Shown piece by piece: positions 23,408-32,815 of a stretch of DNA of 64,000 nucleotides. Source of the stretch: Paludibacteraceae bacterium. GTDB lineage: Bacteria; Bacteroidota; Bacteroidia; Bacteroidales; Paludibacteraceae. A program made the translations under genes and the position numbers. A model generated the notes under the pieces. It was not told the DNA's origin, did not search any database, and saw nothing but the letters and a program-made list of their open reading frames with translations. How positions within the stretch are numbered: the first letter of the stretch is position 1; each line of letters begins with the position of its first letter. The DNA lies in contig JAGBVI010000001.1 of NCBI GenBank assembly GCA_017630395.1, positions 310,001 through 374,000 on the forward strand. Direction: 5' to 3'.

Positions 23408-24637
23408 ATGATTTTAGTAGAGCAACAGATAATCAAGTCTAACGACCAACGCTTCTCCTCGTTGATGGAGATGTGTCATTGGTCTAAGGACTTGTACAAC
23501 GCTGCTCTTTATAACATAAGACAACACTACTTTGAGTCTAAGAACGACTCCACCATAAAATACAAGTTTCTTTCATATGTTGAGAATTGGAGACGATTGA
23601 AGAATACAGAGGAATTCAAGAAACTTCAATCACATACTTCTCAGGAAGTCTTAAAACAAGTAGACCGAGACTTTAAATCGTTCTTTGCTCTGGTTTGTAA
23701 GAAAAACAAAGGAGAATACACAAATAGATGTCGTATTCCAAAGTATAAGGACAAAGACGGATTTAACGTTCTCATCTATGAGGGGTCTGACCTTAATAAG
23801 AAACAAGTAGAACAAGGTATTATCAAAATTCCTAAGTCCAAAGTAGTAATAAAGACGAAACAGACTGACATTAAACAAGTTAGAATAATTCCCAGTGGTA
23901 ATCATTTAGTCGTAGAAGTTCTCTACGAAGTAGAAGAACCTGCTTTATTAGAAGACAACGGAAGATATGCCGCTATTGATTTAGGAATTGACAATCTTTG
24001 TTCTGTTTCTTCTAATTGTTGTAATTCATTTATTATTAACGGTAAACCTGTAAAAAGTATCAATCAGTATTACAACAAGAAGAAAGCAAAATTACAGAAA
24101 CGAGTAAAGAAATGCCAGAATCGTAATAAGTCCAAAAGACTCAATAAATTAACGGAAAAAAGAAATAGAAAAGTAAAAGATTATTTCCACAAAGCAAGTA
24201 GATATATCGTCAATCAATTAGTTTCCAACCAAATCAACACACTTATCATGGGGTATAACAAAGGGTGGAAACAAGAGGTGAATATCGGTAGAAGAAATAA
24301 TCAGAAATTCGTTGGCATTCCATTCATGATGTTAAGGGACATGTTATCCTATAAGTGTAAATTAGTAGGAATAAATGTCATCGTAACAGAAGAATCTTAT
24401 ACTTCTAAATGCTCTTTTATTGATAACGAGGAGATTAAGAAGAAAGAAGTTTATGACGGAAAGAGAACTAAACGTGGTCTTTATAAATCAAAAGACGGTA
24501 GACTAATCAACTCAGATATTAACGGTTCTTATAACATTATGAGAAAAGGATTAGTAAAAGCATCACTTGATGGTAAGGTAACTTATCCAGAGTGTAGAGG
24601 GTTCGTGTACAACCCAGATAAATTTAACCTTAGATGA
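23408..24637 (+). CDS. tnpB: TnpB RNA-guided nuclease / IS605 OrfB
   Basis: 409 aa. RuvC motifs are in order: AIDLGIDNL (first Asp, ~residue 192), VTEESYTSKCS (Glu, ~residue 327) and INSDINGSYNI (last Asp, ~residue 367). The N-terminal ~170 residues have the usual OrfB helical and beta-barrel layout. The zinc finger between the second and third motifs is degenerate: only one Cys (SKCSF) is left, and the second pair is replaced by KRTKRGLYKSKDG, a variant known in some OrfB proteins. TnpB cuts DNA guided by an omega RNA encoded at the 3' end of its element. It ends in TGA and has no in-frame TAG. Confidence 0.92.
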   Translation: MILVEQQIIKSNDQRFSSLMEMCHWSKDLYNAALYNIRQHYFESKNDSTIKYKFLSYVENWRRLKNTEEFKKLQSHTSQEVLKQVDRDFKSFFALVCKKNKGEYTNRCRIPKYKDKDGFNVLIYEGSDLNKKQVEQGIIKIPKSKVVIKTKQTDIKQVRIIPSGNHLVVEVLYEVEEPALLEDNGRYAAIDLGIDNLCSVSSNCCNSFIINGKPVKSINQYYNKKKAKLQKRVKKCQNRNKSKRLNKLTEKRNRKVKDYFHKASRYIVNQLVSNQINTLIMGYNKGWKQEVNIGRRNNQKFVGIPFMMLRDMLSYKCKLVGINVIVTEESYTSKCSFIDNEEIKKKEVYDGKRTKRGLYKSKDGRLINSDINGSYNIMRKGLVKASLDGKVTYPECRGFVYNPDKFNLR

Positions 24638-24702
24638 GGTTATTACATTTATCAAAATTATCTGATTTATTGGAAATAGTACATAATGCTTTGTCAACAT
24701 AA

Positions 24703-25296
24703 TTATCGCTTCTTCACAGGCTTCCTCTTGATAACACGGATGCAAGTGTTCTTAATGTCACCCTCACGAACACGGATAACCGTTCCAGTAGGAAGAGTGA
24801 TAGTATACTCGCCACGCACACGGTCAGTAAGTCGAACAGGCATGTAAACCTCCTCACCAATTCCCATGTCATCTATACCAAATACCTTCTCCGTTACCAG
24901 ATTCTCACGAGAATTCTCACGCTCAAACTGATAAATCGTCTTAGGAGCGTGCATATAAAGGTCGGTATGACTCAAACAGAAACGAGTACCAAGACAGTTA
25001 TCACAATCTGTGAACCCTGTGAAGTTATCAAAAGTCTTACCATTCTCACACCAACGAAGAATCTTGACGTGCTGAGTGTTCTTAGGAATGTTATAAGTCA
25101 CCACAAACTCCACCATGAAAGAGTTTCCATTAACATTGTTGACAACAATCTTATTCATCCACTTGTGCTTATTGTTACCAACATTATCACTACGAGACTT
25201 TACATTGCTGCTCAAGTGATGCTTATCAGCGAAATTAATAACCCAGATGAGACGGTCAAAATAACGCATGCTGTCCTTACGAGTAATCTTACTCAT
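24703..25296 (-). CDS. Early-type protein of unknown function (197 aa)
   Basis: No family recognised. A Cys/His cluster, CDNCLGTRFCLSH (~residues 98-110), could bind zinc, and the C-terminal ~50 residues are basic and beta-rich (GTVIRVREGD...RKPVKKR). The leader is C/A-rich (ACAACAAAAACACAC) with no Shine-Dalgarno sequence. It lies 21 bases after the next gene upstream and is probably expressed from that gene's TTGACA/TATAAT promoter. No in-frame TAG. Confidence 0.75.
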   Translation of the reverse strand: MSKITRKDSMRYFDRLIWVINFADKHHLSSNVKSRSDNVGNNKHKWMNKIVVNNVNGNSFMVEFVVTYNIPKNTQHVKILRWCENGKTFDNFTGFTDCDNCLGTRFCLSHTDLYMHAPKTIYQFERENSRENLVTEKVFGIDDMGIGEEVYMPVRLTDRVRGEYTITLPTGTVIRVREGDIKNTCIRVIKRKPVKKR

Positions 25297-25317
25297 GTTA
25301 GTGTGTTTTTGTTGTTT

Positions 25318-25665
25318 TTAGTAGGGAAGGCGAATAATATCCCACTTACGACCACGGTTGATACCTGTCTCCTTGTTGCAGGTGAAAGCGAAGTCCCATG
25401 CAGCATTGATGTACTTACTCAGGCGAGCAACAGGAGCACCACCACTAATGCAAGCAAGGAAGTTGAAGATGTCCAGAGAGGAAGCACCCTGCCACTGCTT
25501 GTTCACATACTCAAGGTTGATGTCTGCTACCTTGTAATCACCCTTCATGACGGTGATAACCATCTTGGCAGGATTGGTCTTGGGAGCGTTCTTCTTACCA
25601 GAGATAACGAAGGTGGCGGTGATATTCATGTTCTCAGTGGCAATCGTGTTCATGTTCGTGTTCAT
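25318..25665 (-). CDS. Small early-type protein of unknown function (115 aa)
   Basis: The frame is open further upstream, but the promoter at 25681-25709 would start mRNA near 25674, so only ATG 25665 or ATG 25653 is usable. ATG 25653 has the AACACGAAC leader seen before the gene at 25912. Beta strands dominate the first half (MNITATFVISGKK), and the C-terminus is basic. No known motif. No in-frame TAG. Confidence 0.7.
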   Translation of the reverse strand: MNTNMNTIATENMNITATFVISGKKNAPKTNPAKMVITVMKGDYKVADINLEYVNKQWQGASSLDIFNFLACISGGAPVARLSKYINAAWDFAFTCNKETGINRGRKWDIIRLPY

Positions 25666-25680
25666 TTCGTTGACAGGGAT

Positions 25681-25709
25681 ATTATAGCTGACTTTTGAAT
25701 TTTTGTCAA
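25681..25709 (-). promoter_or_regulatory. Early promoter TTGACA-N17-TATAAT
   Basis: Minus-strand TTGACA (plus 25704-25709), a 17-base spacer and TATAAT (plus 25681-25686): a perfect sigma-70 consensus. Confidence 0.85.
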
Positions 25710-25738
25710 GAACTTTTTGTAAAAATTTCAAACTTTTT

Positions 25739-25912
25739 TTAGGCTTCACCACGAGCCACTGCATCACAGAACTTCTTGGCTTCCTCGCGGTAGATTACAT
25801 GCCACATACCTGTGCGCTCACCGAATTGAGGATTAGGATTAGCCTTATCCCATTCAGCCATGCGTGCTTCCGTGTTCTTCATGATGGGGTGATTCTTCAT
25901 TTTCTTGGTCAT
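25739..25912 (-). CDS. Small early-type protein (57 aa)
   Basis: Begins MTKKMKNHPIMKNTEAR and ends with TAA at 25739. It is charged and partly helical, with a Trp/His motif (GMWHVIYREEAKKFCD), and no family was recognised. The leader of about 38 bases is C/A-rich (AACACAAAACACGAAC before ATG) and has no Shine-Dalgarno sequence. It has its own promoter at 25958-25986. Confidence 0.7.
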   Translation of the reverse strand: MTKKMKNHPIMKNTEARMAEWDKANPNPQFGERTGMWHVIYREEAKKFCDAVARGEA

Positions 25913-25957
25913 GTTCGTGTTTTGTGTTAGTTGTTGTTCTTAGTAGGTTACGAGAGA

Positions 25958-25986
25958 ATTATACAAGAAATTTGAATTTTAGTCAA
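25958..25986 (-). promoter_or_regulatory. Early promoter TTGACT-N17-TATAAT
   Basis: Minus-strand TTGACT (plus 25981-25986), 17 bases, TATAAT (plus 25958-25963). The -35 box overlaps the stop codon of the glycosylase gene (25979-25981). Confidence 0.82.
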
Positions 25987-26395
25987 GCAAATAATGGAAC
26001 TTTTTTGAAATTTTTTGCCATTCTTCATCAGAAACACCTCCACAGTCATACTTTTCTTGCAAATTATAGAGACATTGCTTCAGATAACGCTGATTATGCC
26101 ATTCCTCATAGATGTATTGCTTGTACATCGTTCCCTCAATGTCATCAACACCAAACTTATTCTTCCACAACTTTTCTTCACATACTTTATAACCCCTCTT
26201 CTTCATCTCATCAATCACATTTACACAGTAACTCTTGAAATGAAGCCAAGAAAAGTCCAAAATCTTATTGACAAGCAGATGATTAGGAGTATTATTCTTC
26301 TTAATGTTAGAAGCAATACAACATAATTCCCTCCATTGACCTAACAGTTGTTGTCTAGGAAGAACATCTATCAAATCTATGTGCCAAAGTCGCAT
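25979..26395 (-). CDS. Pyrimidine-dimer DNA glycosylase family protein
   Basis: 138 aa. The N-terminus MRLWHIDLIDVLPRQQLLGQ followed by WRE, and the downstream EMKKRGYKV, match the Pyr_excise family (PF03013, T4 endonuclease V relatives; bacterial members begin MRLWHxxLIxxLPRxQLLGQHRE). T4 endonuclease V cuts DNA at UV dimers using its N-terminal amine, with an essential Glu. Here the usual HRE is WRE. It is shorter in the middle than bacterial homologues. ATG is only ten bases from the -10 box, so the leader is very short. No in-frame TAG. Confidence 0.8.
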   Translation of the reverse strand: MRLWHIDLIDVLPRQQLLGQWRELCCIASNIKKNNTPNHLLVNKILDFSWLHFKSYCVNVIDEMKKRGYKVCEEKLWKNKFGVDDIEGTMYKQYIYEEWHNQRYLKQCLYNLQEKYDCGGVSDEEWQKISKKFHYLLD

Positions 26396-26404
26396 AACGA
26401 AGGA

Positions 26405-26433
26405 AGTATACCAAAGATTTGAATTTTTGTCAA
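26405..26433 (-). promoter_or_regulatory. Early promoter TTGACA-N17-TATACT
   Basis: Minus-strand TTGACA (plus 26428-26433), 17-base spacer, TATACT (plus 26405-26410), nine bases before ATG 26395. Confidence 0.82.
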
Positions 26434-26463
26434 GTAAATTTCGCTATTTTTGTGAGAAAAATG

Positions 26464-26469
26464 TAAATA
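26464..26469 (+). promoter_or_regulatory. TAAATA late-type element
   Basis: TAAATAAT begins at 26464, 12 bases before ATG 26482. It resembles the T4 late promoter core. Confidence 0.4.
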
Positions 26470-26481
26470 ATCGTAGAAATT

Positions 26482-26973
26482 ATGCAGGATTACGAAGAAC
26501 AAGACGAACTTGACGCACTTTTAGGTGAGGTTGCTTTATCACAGCCACAACATGTTGAACCTAAGTATGAACTTTCTACGGAAACCACTACTGAGGAGAT
26601 TCAACAGAACATTCTTGAAGAGTTAGGAACTACTATGGCACAGAGCAACAGTGCTGTAAATGCTGTTTTGACTGAATTGGCAATGTCTCCTTCTGACCCT
26701 GCCGTAATTTCTGCTGCTTCGTCTCTCTTAAATGCTCATGCTAAGGTGATTGATAGTATGAGTAAGTTGTATACATTACATGAGAAGCATAATCAGAACA
26801 AGGAAATCACCCAGATTAAGCATCAGAATAGTAAAGAGTTATTGGCAATGAAGCTAATGACTGACCACAAGATGAACCAAGAGAATAACGAGACGAAGAT
26901 AATGCTTACACGTGAGCAAGCCATGCGTAGAAAAGCAAAAGATGTTCATGTCATTGATTCTAAGGAAGATTAA
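26482..26973 (+). CDS. Possible small terminase subunit (gp16-like), 163 aa
   Basis: Acidic N-terminus, then a central helical block (SDPAVISAASSLLNAHAKVI, DSMSKLYTLHEKHNQNKE) and a long basic coiled-coil C-terminus. The length (163 aa) and the arrangement with a central coiled coil match T4 gp16 (164 aa), but no diagnostic residue is known to me, so this is a weak call. No in-frame TAG. It is an isolated rightward gene with a TAAATA element upstream and a strong terminator downstream. The large terminase is not in this window. Confidence 0.5.
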   Translation: MQDYEEQDELDALLGEVALSQPQHVEPKYELSTETTTEEIQQNILEELGTTMAQSNSAVNAVLTELAMSPSDPAVISAASSLLNAHAKVIDSMSKLYTLHEKHNQNKEITQIKHQNSKELLAMKLMTDHKMNQENNETKIMLTREQAMRRKAKDVHVIDSKED

Positions 26974-27025
26974 AAAATTCGCACAAAACACAAGAATAAC
27001 TAGGTTCAAGAAAAAATTATAATAC

Positions 27026-27056
27026 GAAACGCTACTTTTTTGGGAAGTAGCGTTTC
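27026..27056. terminator. Bidirectional terminator, 12-bp stem
   Basis: GAAACGCTACTT (27026-27037) pairs with AAGTAGCGTTTC (27045-27056), with a seven-base loop, between the convergent genes at 26482 and 27070. Confidence 0.9.
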
Positions 27057-27069
27057 AAAATGAAAATCG

Positions 27070-28881
27070 TTAGAAACTATTATTTCTCCATTTTTGAACC
27101 TGCATAAGGTCAAAATTATTTCCAGTGATAGCTCGTCTATGAGCATTTATGAATACAAGCCAACCATTTTTAAATTTTTCCCAATTCTTTAATCCTCTCA
27201 AACGGCTTTCATGAGCATCTGCGAGAGCCTTACATTTGGCAGATTCACCAGAAGCATTGTTTACCGCAGAGACATATTTTCCTTTGTTATAACCGTGGTT
27301 AATATAATACATCCATTGCTATAATCCCAATGCACTCTTCATACCAGATTCTTTCATACGACTAATTGCTGGTTTTGCTCGTTTTTCCAAAAACATCTTA
27401 CCCTGTGCCATTTTCATCATTGGCTCAGAACCAATGGCTTTGAGTGCGTCCATTATCTGCTTGTTCTTAACATACTAAGTTCCAACATAATTTCCGCTAG
27501 AAATACTACAATTTGCTATTAGTCTATCGTATTCATTATAATTTGAACTGCCCTTACTGTCAAGATACATTCGTAAAACTTTTGAAAGCAATCCAGATTT
27601 TTCTGTCCATTGATAAGGACCATAACTAATACCTGCTCCGTCCTTAACGTCCTCACATTTCTGCCAATTTGCATTAGGAGTACCAACCTCAAAGTCCCAT
27701 ACTATACGAACACACTTTTCATACTGCTGCTTGGTAATATTCAAACCAGCAAAATACGAAGCATCCCAATAAATGTCACCTTCCTACAATTCAACTATAC
27801 CAGCAGATACAGTTTCTTGTGGAATTTCATAATTACCATCCCCTTCAAGAACACCTTTGAACAAATCAATTTTATATGAGTCTGGTATTTCTCCTATTTC
27901 AGATGCGATTTGTTGTTCAAAATCTTTTGAAAAATAAAATCTAGCTCTACCTTTTTTACCAACCAACGACGAACTTACATAGTCAACTATCATCGTGTCA
28001 TCTGATTCAACATAAGAGGAAGCCATGTCTGGCTTATAACCGTTTATTATGCCTACCTTTCTATCATAATCATTTCCTGAACAGGGAAATGAAACTACGG
28101 AGCCATCAACTATGTGTTCTTTAACTCCACTTTTATTATCAGAAACCTTAACTTTTATTTCGCCAATTGATTTATACTTATTCAAAAGCATCATTGCAGT
28201 TGGAACATATATCTGATAACCCCCCGAATCAATAGTTCTCGTCGCTTTAACAGTAACTTTTGCATGTATTACTCTTGCAGAGCTACCAGAACCAGAGGGA
28301 AACATTAGTTCTGCATAAATTGCACCTTGACCAGCCAATTTTTCCAACTTTACAGCATCCCATGTCATTTCTCCATAAAATTGCTTAAAAAAGTTTAACA
28401 ACAAAGAATCAAATGAAACGCCAACACCTATTACAAATCCACCAAAACTTCCAACACCAGTTTTACAAGCATCATTGGCTTCTTTTGTATATTTTGCAGT
28501 TGGATATTGTATATTACTGCTACCCATGATAGAAATACCATCGTGGTCGGAAATGTTGGAAGGTACTCCAACTACTTCTCTACATATGCTACCATCTGAA
28601 TTTTTGACATCAACTAGAAAAGACATGTAATTGTTGTAAGTCACTTCCGCTTGTTTCTATCCGTTTTGATAAAAACCATTAACCACAACATCTACATTTG
28701 TACTTGATACTTCCGCACCATATACACTTCCTCCGATTTGTTCTTCAACAACTACCATTTCAGCTTTTTTCAAAGCATCCAATACACCAGCATACGCCCC
28801 AACAGTGTAACCAACACGTCTTTTACCTGAAATGTTTGCCTACTATGCGGCATAAACTTTTTCGTATAAACTTTCTGCCAT
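27070..28881 (-). CDS. Tail-associated lysin with chitosanase-like domain (603 aa)
   Basis: Six TAG codons (27319, 27475, 27784, 28657, and adjacent 28840/28843). The N-terminal ~40 residues (MAESLYEKVYAAQQ... GKRRVGYTVGAYAGVLDAL) are shared with the next gene and probably dock both to the same site. The C-terminal ~225 residues resemble chitosanase-type lysozyme folds: WDFEVG, then DGAGISYGPYQWTEKSGLL and a later LQQW and basic helical end. Role inferred: cell-wall hydrolase carried on the baseplate. It is the last gene of a leftward block and ends at the 27026-27056 terminator. Confidence 0.75.
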
Positions 28882-28886
28882 ATTCT

Positions 28887-30821
28887 TTATTTGTGATTAA
28901 ACTAAATGTGCATCGCGTCATATGTATTATTGCCCATAAAACCATATTCTCCACCCCAGCCGCCGCCATTGCTATACAATGCGTGTAACATTGGTCTATA
29001 TGTCGTATCGCATCTCGCACCTATATCGGTTTTGCAGTTTGCAGCTTTGCCTTTACATTCACGATTATTGTTGTATGCAAAATCAATACCAGCACCCGCA
29101 TCATGCCCAGCAGTATGGGTCTGACTCGAATCTTTACGATTACGATGAACACACGATGCGCCGTGCCAAGAACATAAACTGGGAGCACATCGTAGCATCA
29201 ATTCACCTGTTTTCACTTGTTCGTTTTCAGGTTTTCCTTGGTTATATAAATCAGCAGCTTGTTTATATAAGTTCCAAGTCATGTTAAAAAAGTTTTGCAT
29301 TCTTCCCTAAACCGCAGAATTACAATGAATGACTACAACACCAGAATACGCTTTTTTTAAACGTTCATTGTACCACTCCGATGGCATGTCACCTTGTAAA
29401 ATTTTAGATGTTAATGTCGTAATTGCACTATCAAATCTAGCGTTTCTATCTATTCTCTGGTCTAACTATCCAGATGGACAACAATATACCCAATCTGCGT
29501 CACCTCCCCCTGGATGACCCTTTCTGCTTTGGGGCCATCCGTGCGATTTTCTCTTATTAAAATTGTTATTAATGGGACACATGGGCCACCCCGAAGGGAT
29601 AACAAACTTACCAGCCATAGCTGTGCTAATGGGTAAATCATGATTTACCCATTTTGTACTTCCATAGCATCCTTTACTACCCATTTTAGAATGAGGGAAT
29701 CGCATACATCCGTTATTGTTACAAACAGTTTCAATACACTTAATCATTTCTGCTGTATTTGCATTGGAACATGCAGTTCCGTCAAACTAATCAGCCTAAG
29801 CTTCAACATATTCCATCGCTTTAATTTCTTGGAATAATAAATCATTTGGTGCATTTCCTAAAATTTGTGTAACTTCTCCCTTAAATTTTTGGGGAACAAA
29901 AAGACGAACCAAACAACTACCAATTGGTATTGATTCTAATGCCAATTGGACATTAGCATTTGTTTTCTTTTCCGTTGAATTAGCCTACCAAATACTTTTA
30001 CAGTTTGATTTATTGAAATCTTTTATGATTCCGTTGTCACTGTCATAACTAGAACCGTCACACGCAAACTTATACTTATTTGAAGCTGGTATTACCGAAA
30101 CTTTATCTTTGCCGTTCTCAATAACATTGACACCAATTCCAACATCTTTCCATTGAACAGTTCCAAGTAAAGGTAAATTAAGAGAAATTGCAGCAGTGTT
30201 GTGAATTGACGCATTTCCTAAAATTTTTACCAATTTATATGAACCTTTTTCTGGAAATTGAACCTAAGCCATAAGATAACCAGCAGCAACAATGTCTGCA
30301 ATTTTCTTTTCATCAAAACTACAAGATGCGTTTCCATAGAAGCGATTGAAATAGTTGACACCCAATGTTGATAAATCAATAAACCCACCACAAAGGAAAT
30401 CATTTACTGTACAAGCACCTATACTCTCATCGTTTAACATATAAGGGCACCACTTTTTTAATCCATCCATTTTCAATGCTATGTCTTGACTATCCCCAGG
30501 TAAACATAGCATTTCATAAGCATCACTTTCTGCCAATCTTACTGGCATAGCTCCATGAAATTTCAAAGCCATTTTCCAGACACCAGATTTAAGGTCTCCC
30601 GAAAATCCACTGTTATCATAAACGCCTTCCTAAAAACTTTCCCAATCTGGACTATTTGTGCCAAATACCCCATCTCCTCCACCAGATGAAGTTGATGAAA
30701 CGCTTTGCGCCTTCTGTAACGCACTAAGAACACCAGAGTACGCACCTACTGTATAACCAACCTATCTTTTTCCTGCACCGCTCGTTCGTGCAGCTTGTAT
30801 AACTTCATATAAACTAGGCAT
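28887..30821 (-). CDS. Cys-rich baseplate protein with possible M15-like peptidase end (644 aa)
   Basis: Nine TAG codons (28902, 29307, 29466, 29787, 29796, 29985, 30264, 30630, 30762). N-terminus SLYEVIQAAR...GKRQVGYTVGAYSGVLSAL is paralogous to that of the gene at 27070-28881. The C-terminal third has a block (THTAGHDAGAGIDFAYN) resembling the HxxGxAxD zinc motif of M15 D,D-peptidases, preceded by a Cys/His-rich stretch (about ten Cys). Combined with the neighbour, this suggests a pair of wall-degrading tail enzymes. The peptidase call is tentative. Start ATG 30821; stop TAA 28887, five bases before the next start. Confidence 0.72.
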
Positions 30822-30826
30822 ATATC

Positions 30827-31969
30827 TTAACTAAACGCACTTTTAACATTATCAACAAGACCATTTATACCATTCGTTTTAATGCCATGAGCTGCACTAA
30901 TCGTGATACTTGCTACATTCGCAGACGGTTTTGGATTTGTAATCGGTTGAAGTTCAGTACCTTGTGGTGTAGTATTGCCAACAACCTAACTAGGATTAAT
31001 AGGACTGAAAGTATTTTCAGCAGGATTGAAAAGATTCAATCTCCTTTGCTGCGACCACAATCTACCACAATCACCTAAGTTCTTCTTGACATTTGCATGA
31101 GCATTAGGTCCTAAAATTTCTGCCACCTTTGTAGACATCCAATCACCTATACGCTGCGTATTTGCGATTCCTTTACCACAGTTGATAAGCTCTTCCGCAA
31201 ATTCAGTCAAACCGTCAATCCCATCTTTCCAAAACACATTCCAACCGCGCTATACAGATGGAGGTATAAGACCGACAAATGATTTGCTAATTTCGCCAAC
31301 AGGAGGTACGCGATTTGTATTTTGTTCATCATTATCAGGTGCATCTGGACGAACATTTCCATCACCTTGCTTCTCTTTATTTTCCTAATCGGACTTTTCA
31401 GCGTTTTCAATTCTCTTATTAGCTTCCTCTTGTGTAATTTGACCAGTTGCCACCTACTCCTCTGTAATAGCTAACGCCTATTTTAACTCACCGCCCTTTG
31501 CTTTAATATAATTAGAAAGGAAACTAAACATACCATAAGTATTTTCCTTATCTCCAATTCTTCCCATCTATGGAGAAATTTTATCAAGGTAGAAACAAGG
31601 ATTCTTAAAACAATCATCTGTTTCTTTTCCATACTTATCCTAACGTATTTGTGCAATGTTACCATTATTAAAATACGAATATGCGATTTCCATCATTGCA
31701 GGGTCATTATAACATTTTCCTCGGTAGTGCATTATTGTATCCGCATCTAGCTCAGGACCATTAGCCATAAAGTATTCAACAAAATCGTACTTAGCTTGAA
31801 AATCTCCATACTTGGCATTATTGTATCGTATAGCCATTTCCATATTATCTTTGATTAATTCATTTTCCAACAATAAACACAAAGTTGGGTCGTCTTCAAT
31901 TTGTTTACGAGATAAAGTTGCTGCAATATAATCCAGATATTGTGGTGAATTAGATTTATAAGGGAACAT
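30827..31969 (-). CDS. Virion protein of unknown function (380 aa)
   Basis: Seven TAG codons (30986, 31250, 31385, 31454, 31478, 31568, 31640) in one frame from ATG 31969 to TAA 30827. N-terminal ~110 residues are helical and acidic (SRKQIEDDPTLCLLLENEL). A charged low-complexity hinge (EEQVATGQITQEEANKRIEN, DAPDNDEQN) follows, then a helical domain. No family recognised. It heads the leftward lysin block, divergent from 32006, with TATAAATA nine bases from the start. A structural or assembly role at the baseplate is inferred from context. Confidence 0.72.
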
Positions 31970-31978
31970 TTCGTTTTT

Positions 31979-32000
31979 TATTTATAACCATTTATAAATA
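31979..32000. promoter_or_regulatory. Divergent TATAAATA late promoters
   Basis: TATAAATA occurs on both strands: plus strand with TAAATA at 31995-32000, five bases before ATG 32006, and minus strand with TAAATA at plus 31979-31984, nine bases before ATG 31969. These are exact matches to the T4 late promoter core. Confidence 0.65.
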
Positions 32001-32005
32001 CAGGC

Positions 32006-32812
32006 ATGGGATTAGCGTCTTCAATTTCTAAAATTACAAGTTTTGCAACAAAAAATAAAGGTTTGATTTCTGGTGCTATAAATGGAATTCAGGGAATTAC
32101 AAAAGGTTCGATGACTGGAACAAACCTTCCTACAACTGCAGTTAATGCTGCAATGGGTATAGCAGATTCACTAGGATTTAACCCACTTGATAAAATCTCA
32201 TCAAAGATTGAAGAAATAGGTGGAGACATTTTAACTGGCGTAAACGCAATTAAATGCGCTTGGGATTTATTTTCAATTGATGATGCTCTTGGTTTCCTTG
32301 AACAAATGGCTATGGGTGTAGTTGGAGCAGTTACTGCGGTAGTTGACCAAGTTGTCGGTGCTGTCGTTGGACAAGTCGTAGCAGCAATTGACCAAGTTGT
32401 CGGCGCGGTACTAGGTGTCATTGATGCTATTAAAAACATGATTAATTCAATTCTTTTAATAGTAGATGCAATTTTATCGTTGTGGGACAATTGGACAGAT
32501 TGGGCAGATTGGAAATGGAACTTGGATATTCAAGGTCAATCGTGTGATGATATGTTCTCTTCTATCGCTGGATGTCTGATGAATCAAATGCTTGGTAGCA
32601 AATTTGATAAAATACTTGGTAAAATTACAGGTTTCGGTGATAAAGTTACAAACAAAATTCAAAACTTTGGTGATAAAGTCAATAGTGCAATTTACGATGA
32701 ACTGGAAGGTATTAATACATTCTCATCTTACGCAAATCAAGAAGCATTCCTTTTAAGAAAAGCAAGTTTACAAATTAGAGGATTGACAAAAGAAAATTTA
32801 TTAGGTAGTTAA
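32006..32812 (+). CDS. Hydrophobic-repeat virion protein (268 aa)
   Basis: Residues about 100-155 form a long hydrophobic repeat of Val, Ala and Gly with DQVVGAV units (VDQVVGAVVGQ, IDQVVGAVLGV) followed by a hydrophobic helix (MINSILLIVDAILSLW) and a Trp-rich turn. This pattern fits a membrane-active or pore-forming segment, or a tightly packed helical bundle. C-terminal third is charged with GFGDKVTNK/NFGDKVNSA repeats. No family recognised. First gene of the rightward spike block, three bases from the next. No in-frame TAG. Confidence 0.75.
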   Translation: MGLASSISKITSFATKNKGLISGAINGIQGITKGSMTGTNLPTTAVNAAMGIADSLGFNPLDKISSKIEEIGGDILTGVNAIKCAWDLFSIDDALGFLEQMAMGVVGAVTAVVDQVVGAVVGQVVAAIDQVVGAVLGVIDAIKNMINSILLIVDAILSLWDNWTDWADWKWNLDIQGQSCDDMFSSIAGCLMNQMLGSKFDKILGKITGFGDKVTNKIQNFGDKVNSAIYDELEGINTFSSYANQEAFLLRKASLQIRGLTKENLLGS

Positions 32813-32815
32813 TAT

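Larger units (their letters stand above)
23329..24670. mobile_element. tnpB-only IS200/IS605-type insertion
   Basis: A 13-bp inverted repeat flanks tnpB: ATAAATCAGATAA at 23329-23341 and TTATCTGATTTAT at 24658-24670. No tnpA (Y1 transposase) is present, so the element is of the tnpB-only, IS1341-like class. It points rightward between two leftward operons. The exact ends are uncertain, because IS605 ends are hairpins rather than terminal inverted repeats. Confidence 0.55.

Noticed and set aside
28906-29290. Rightward ORFs opposite the Cys-rich baseplate gene
   Set aside because: They are antisense shadows of a TAG-joined gene and lack any start context.
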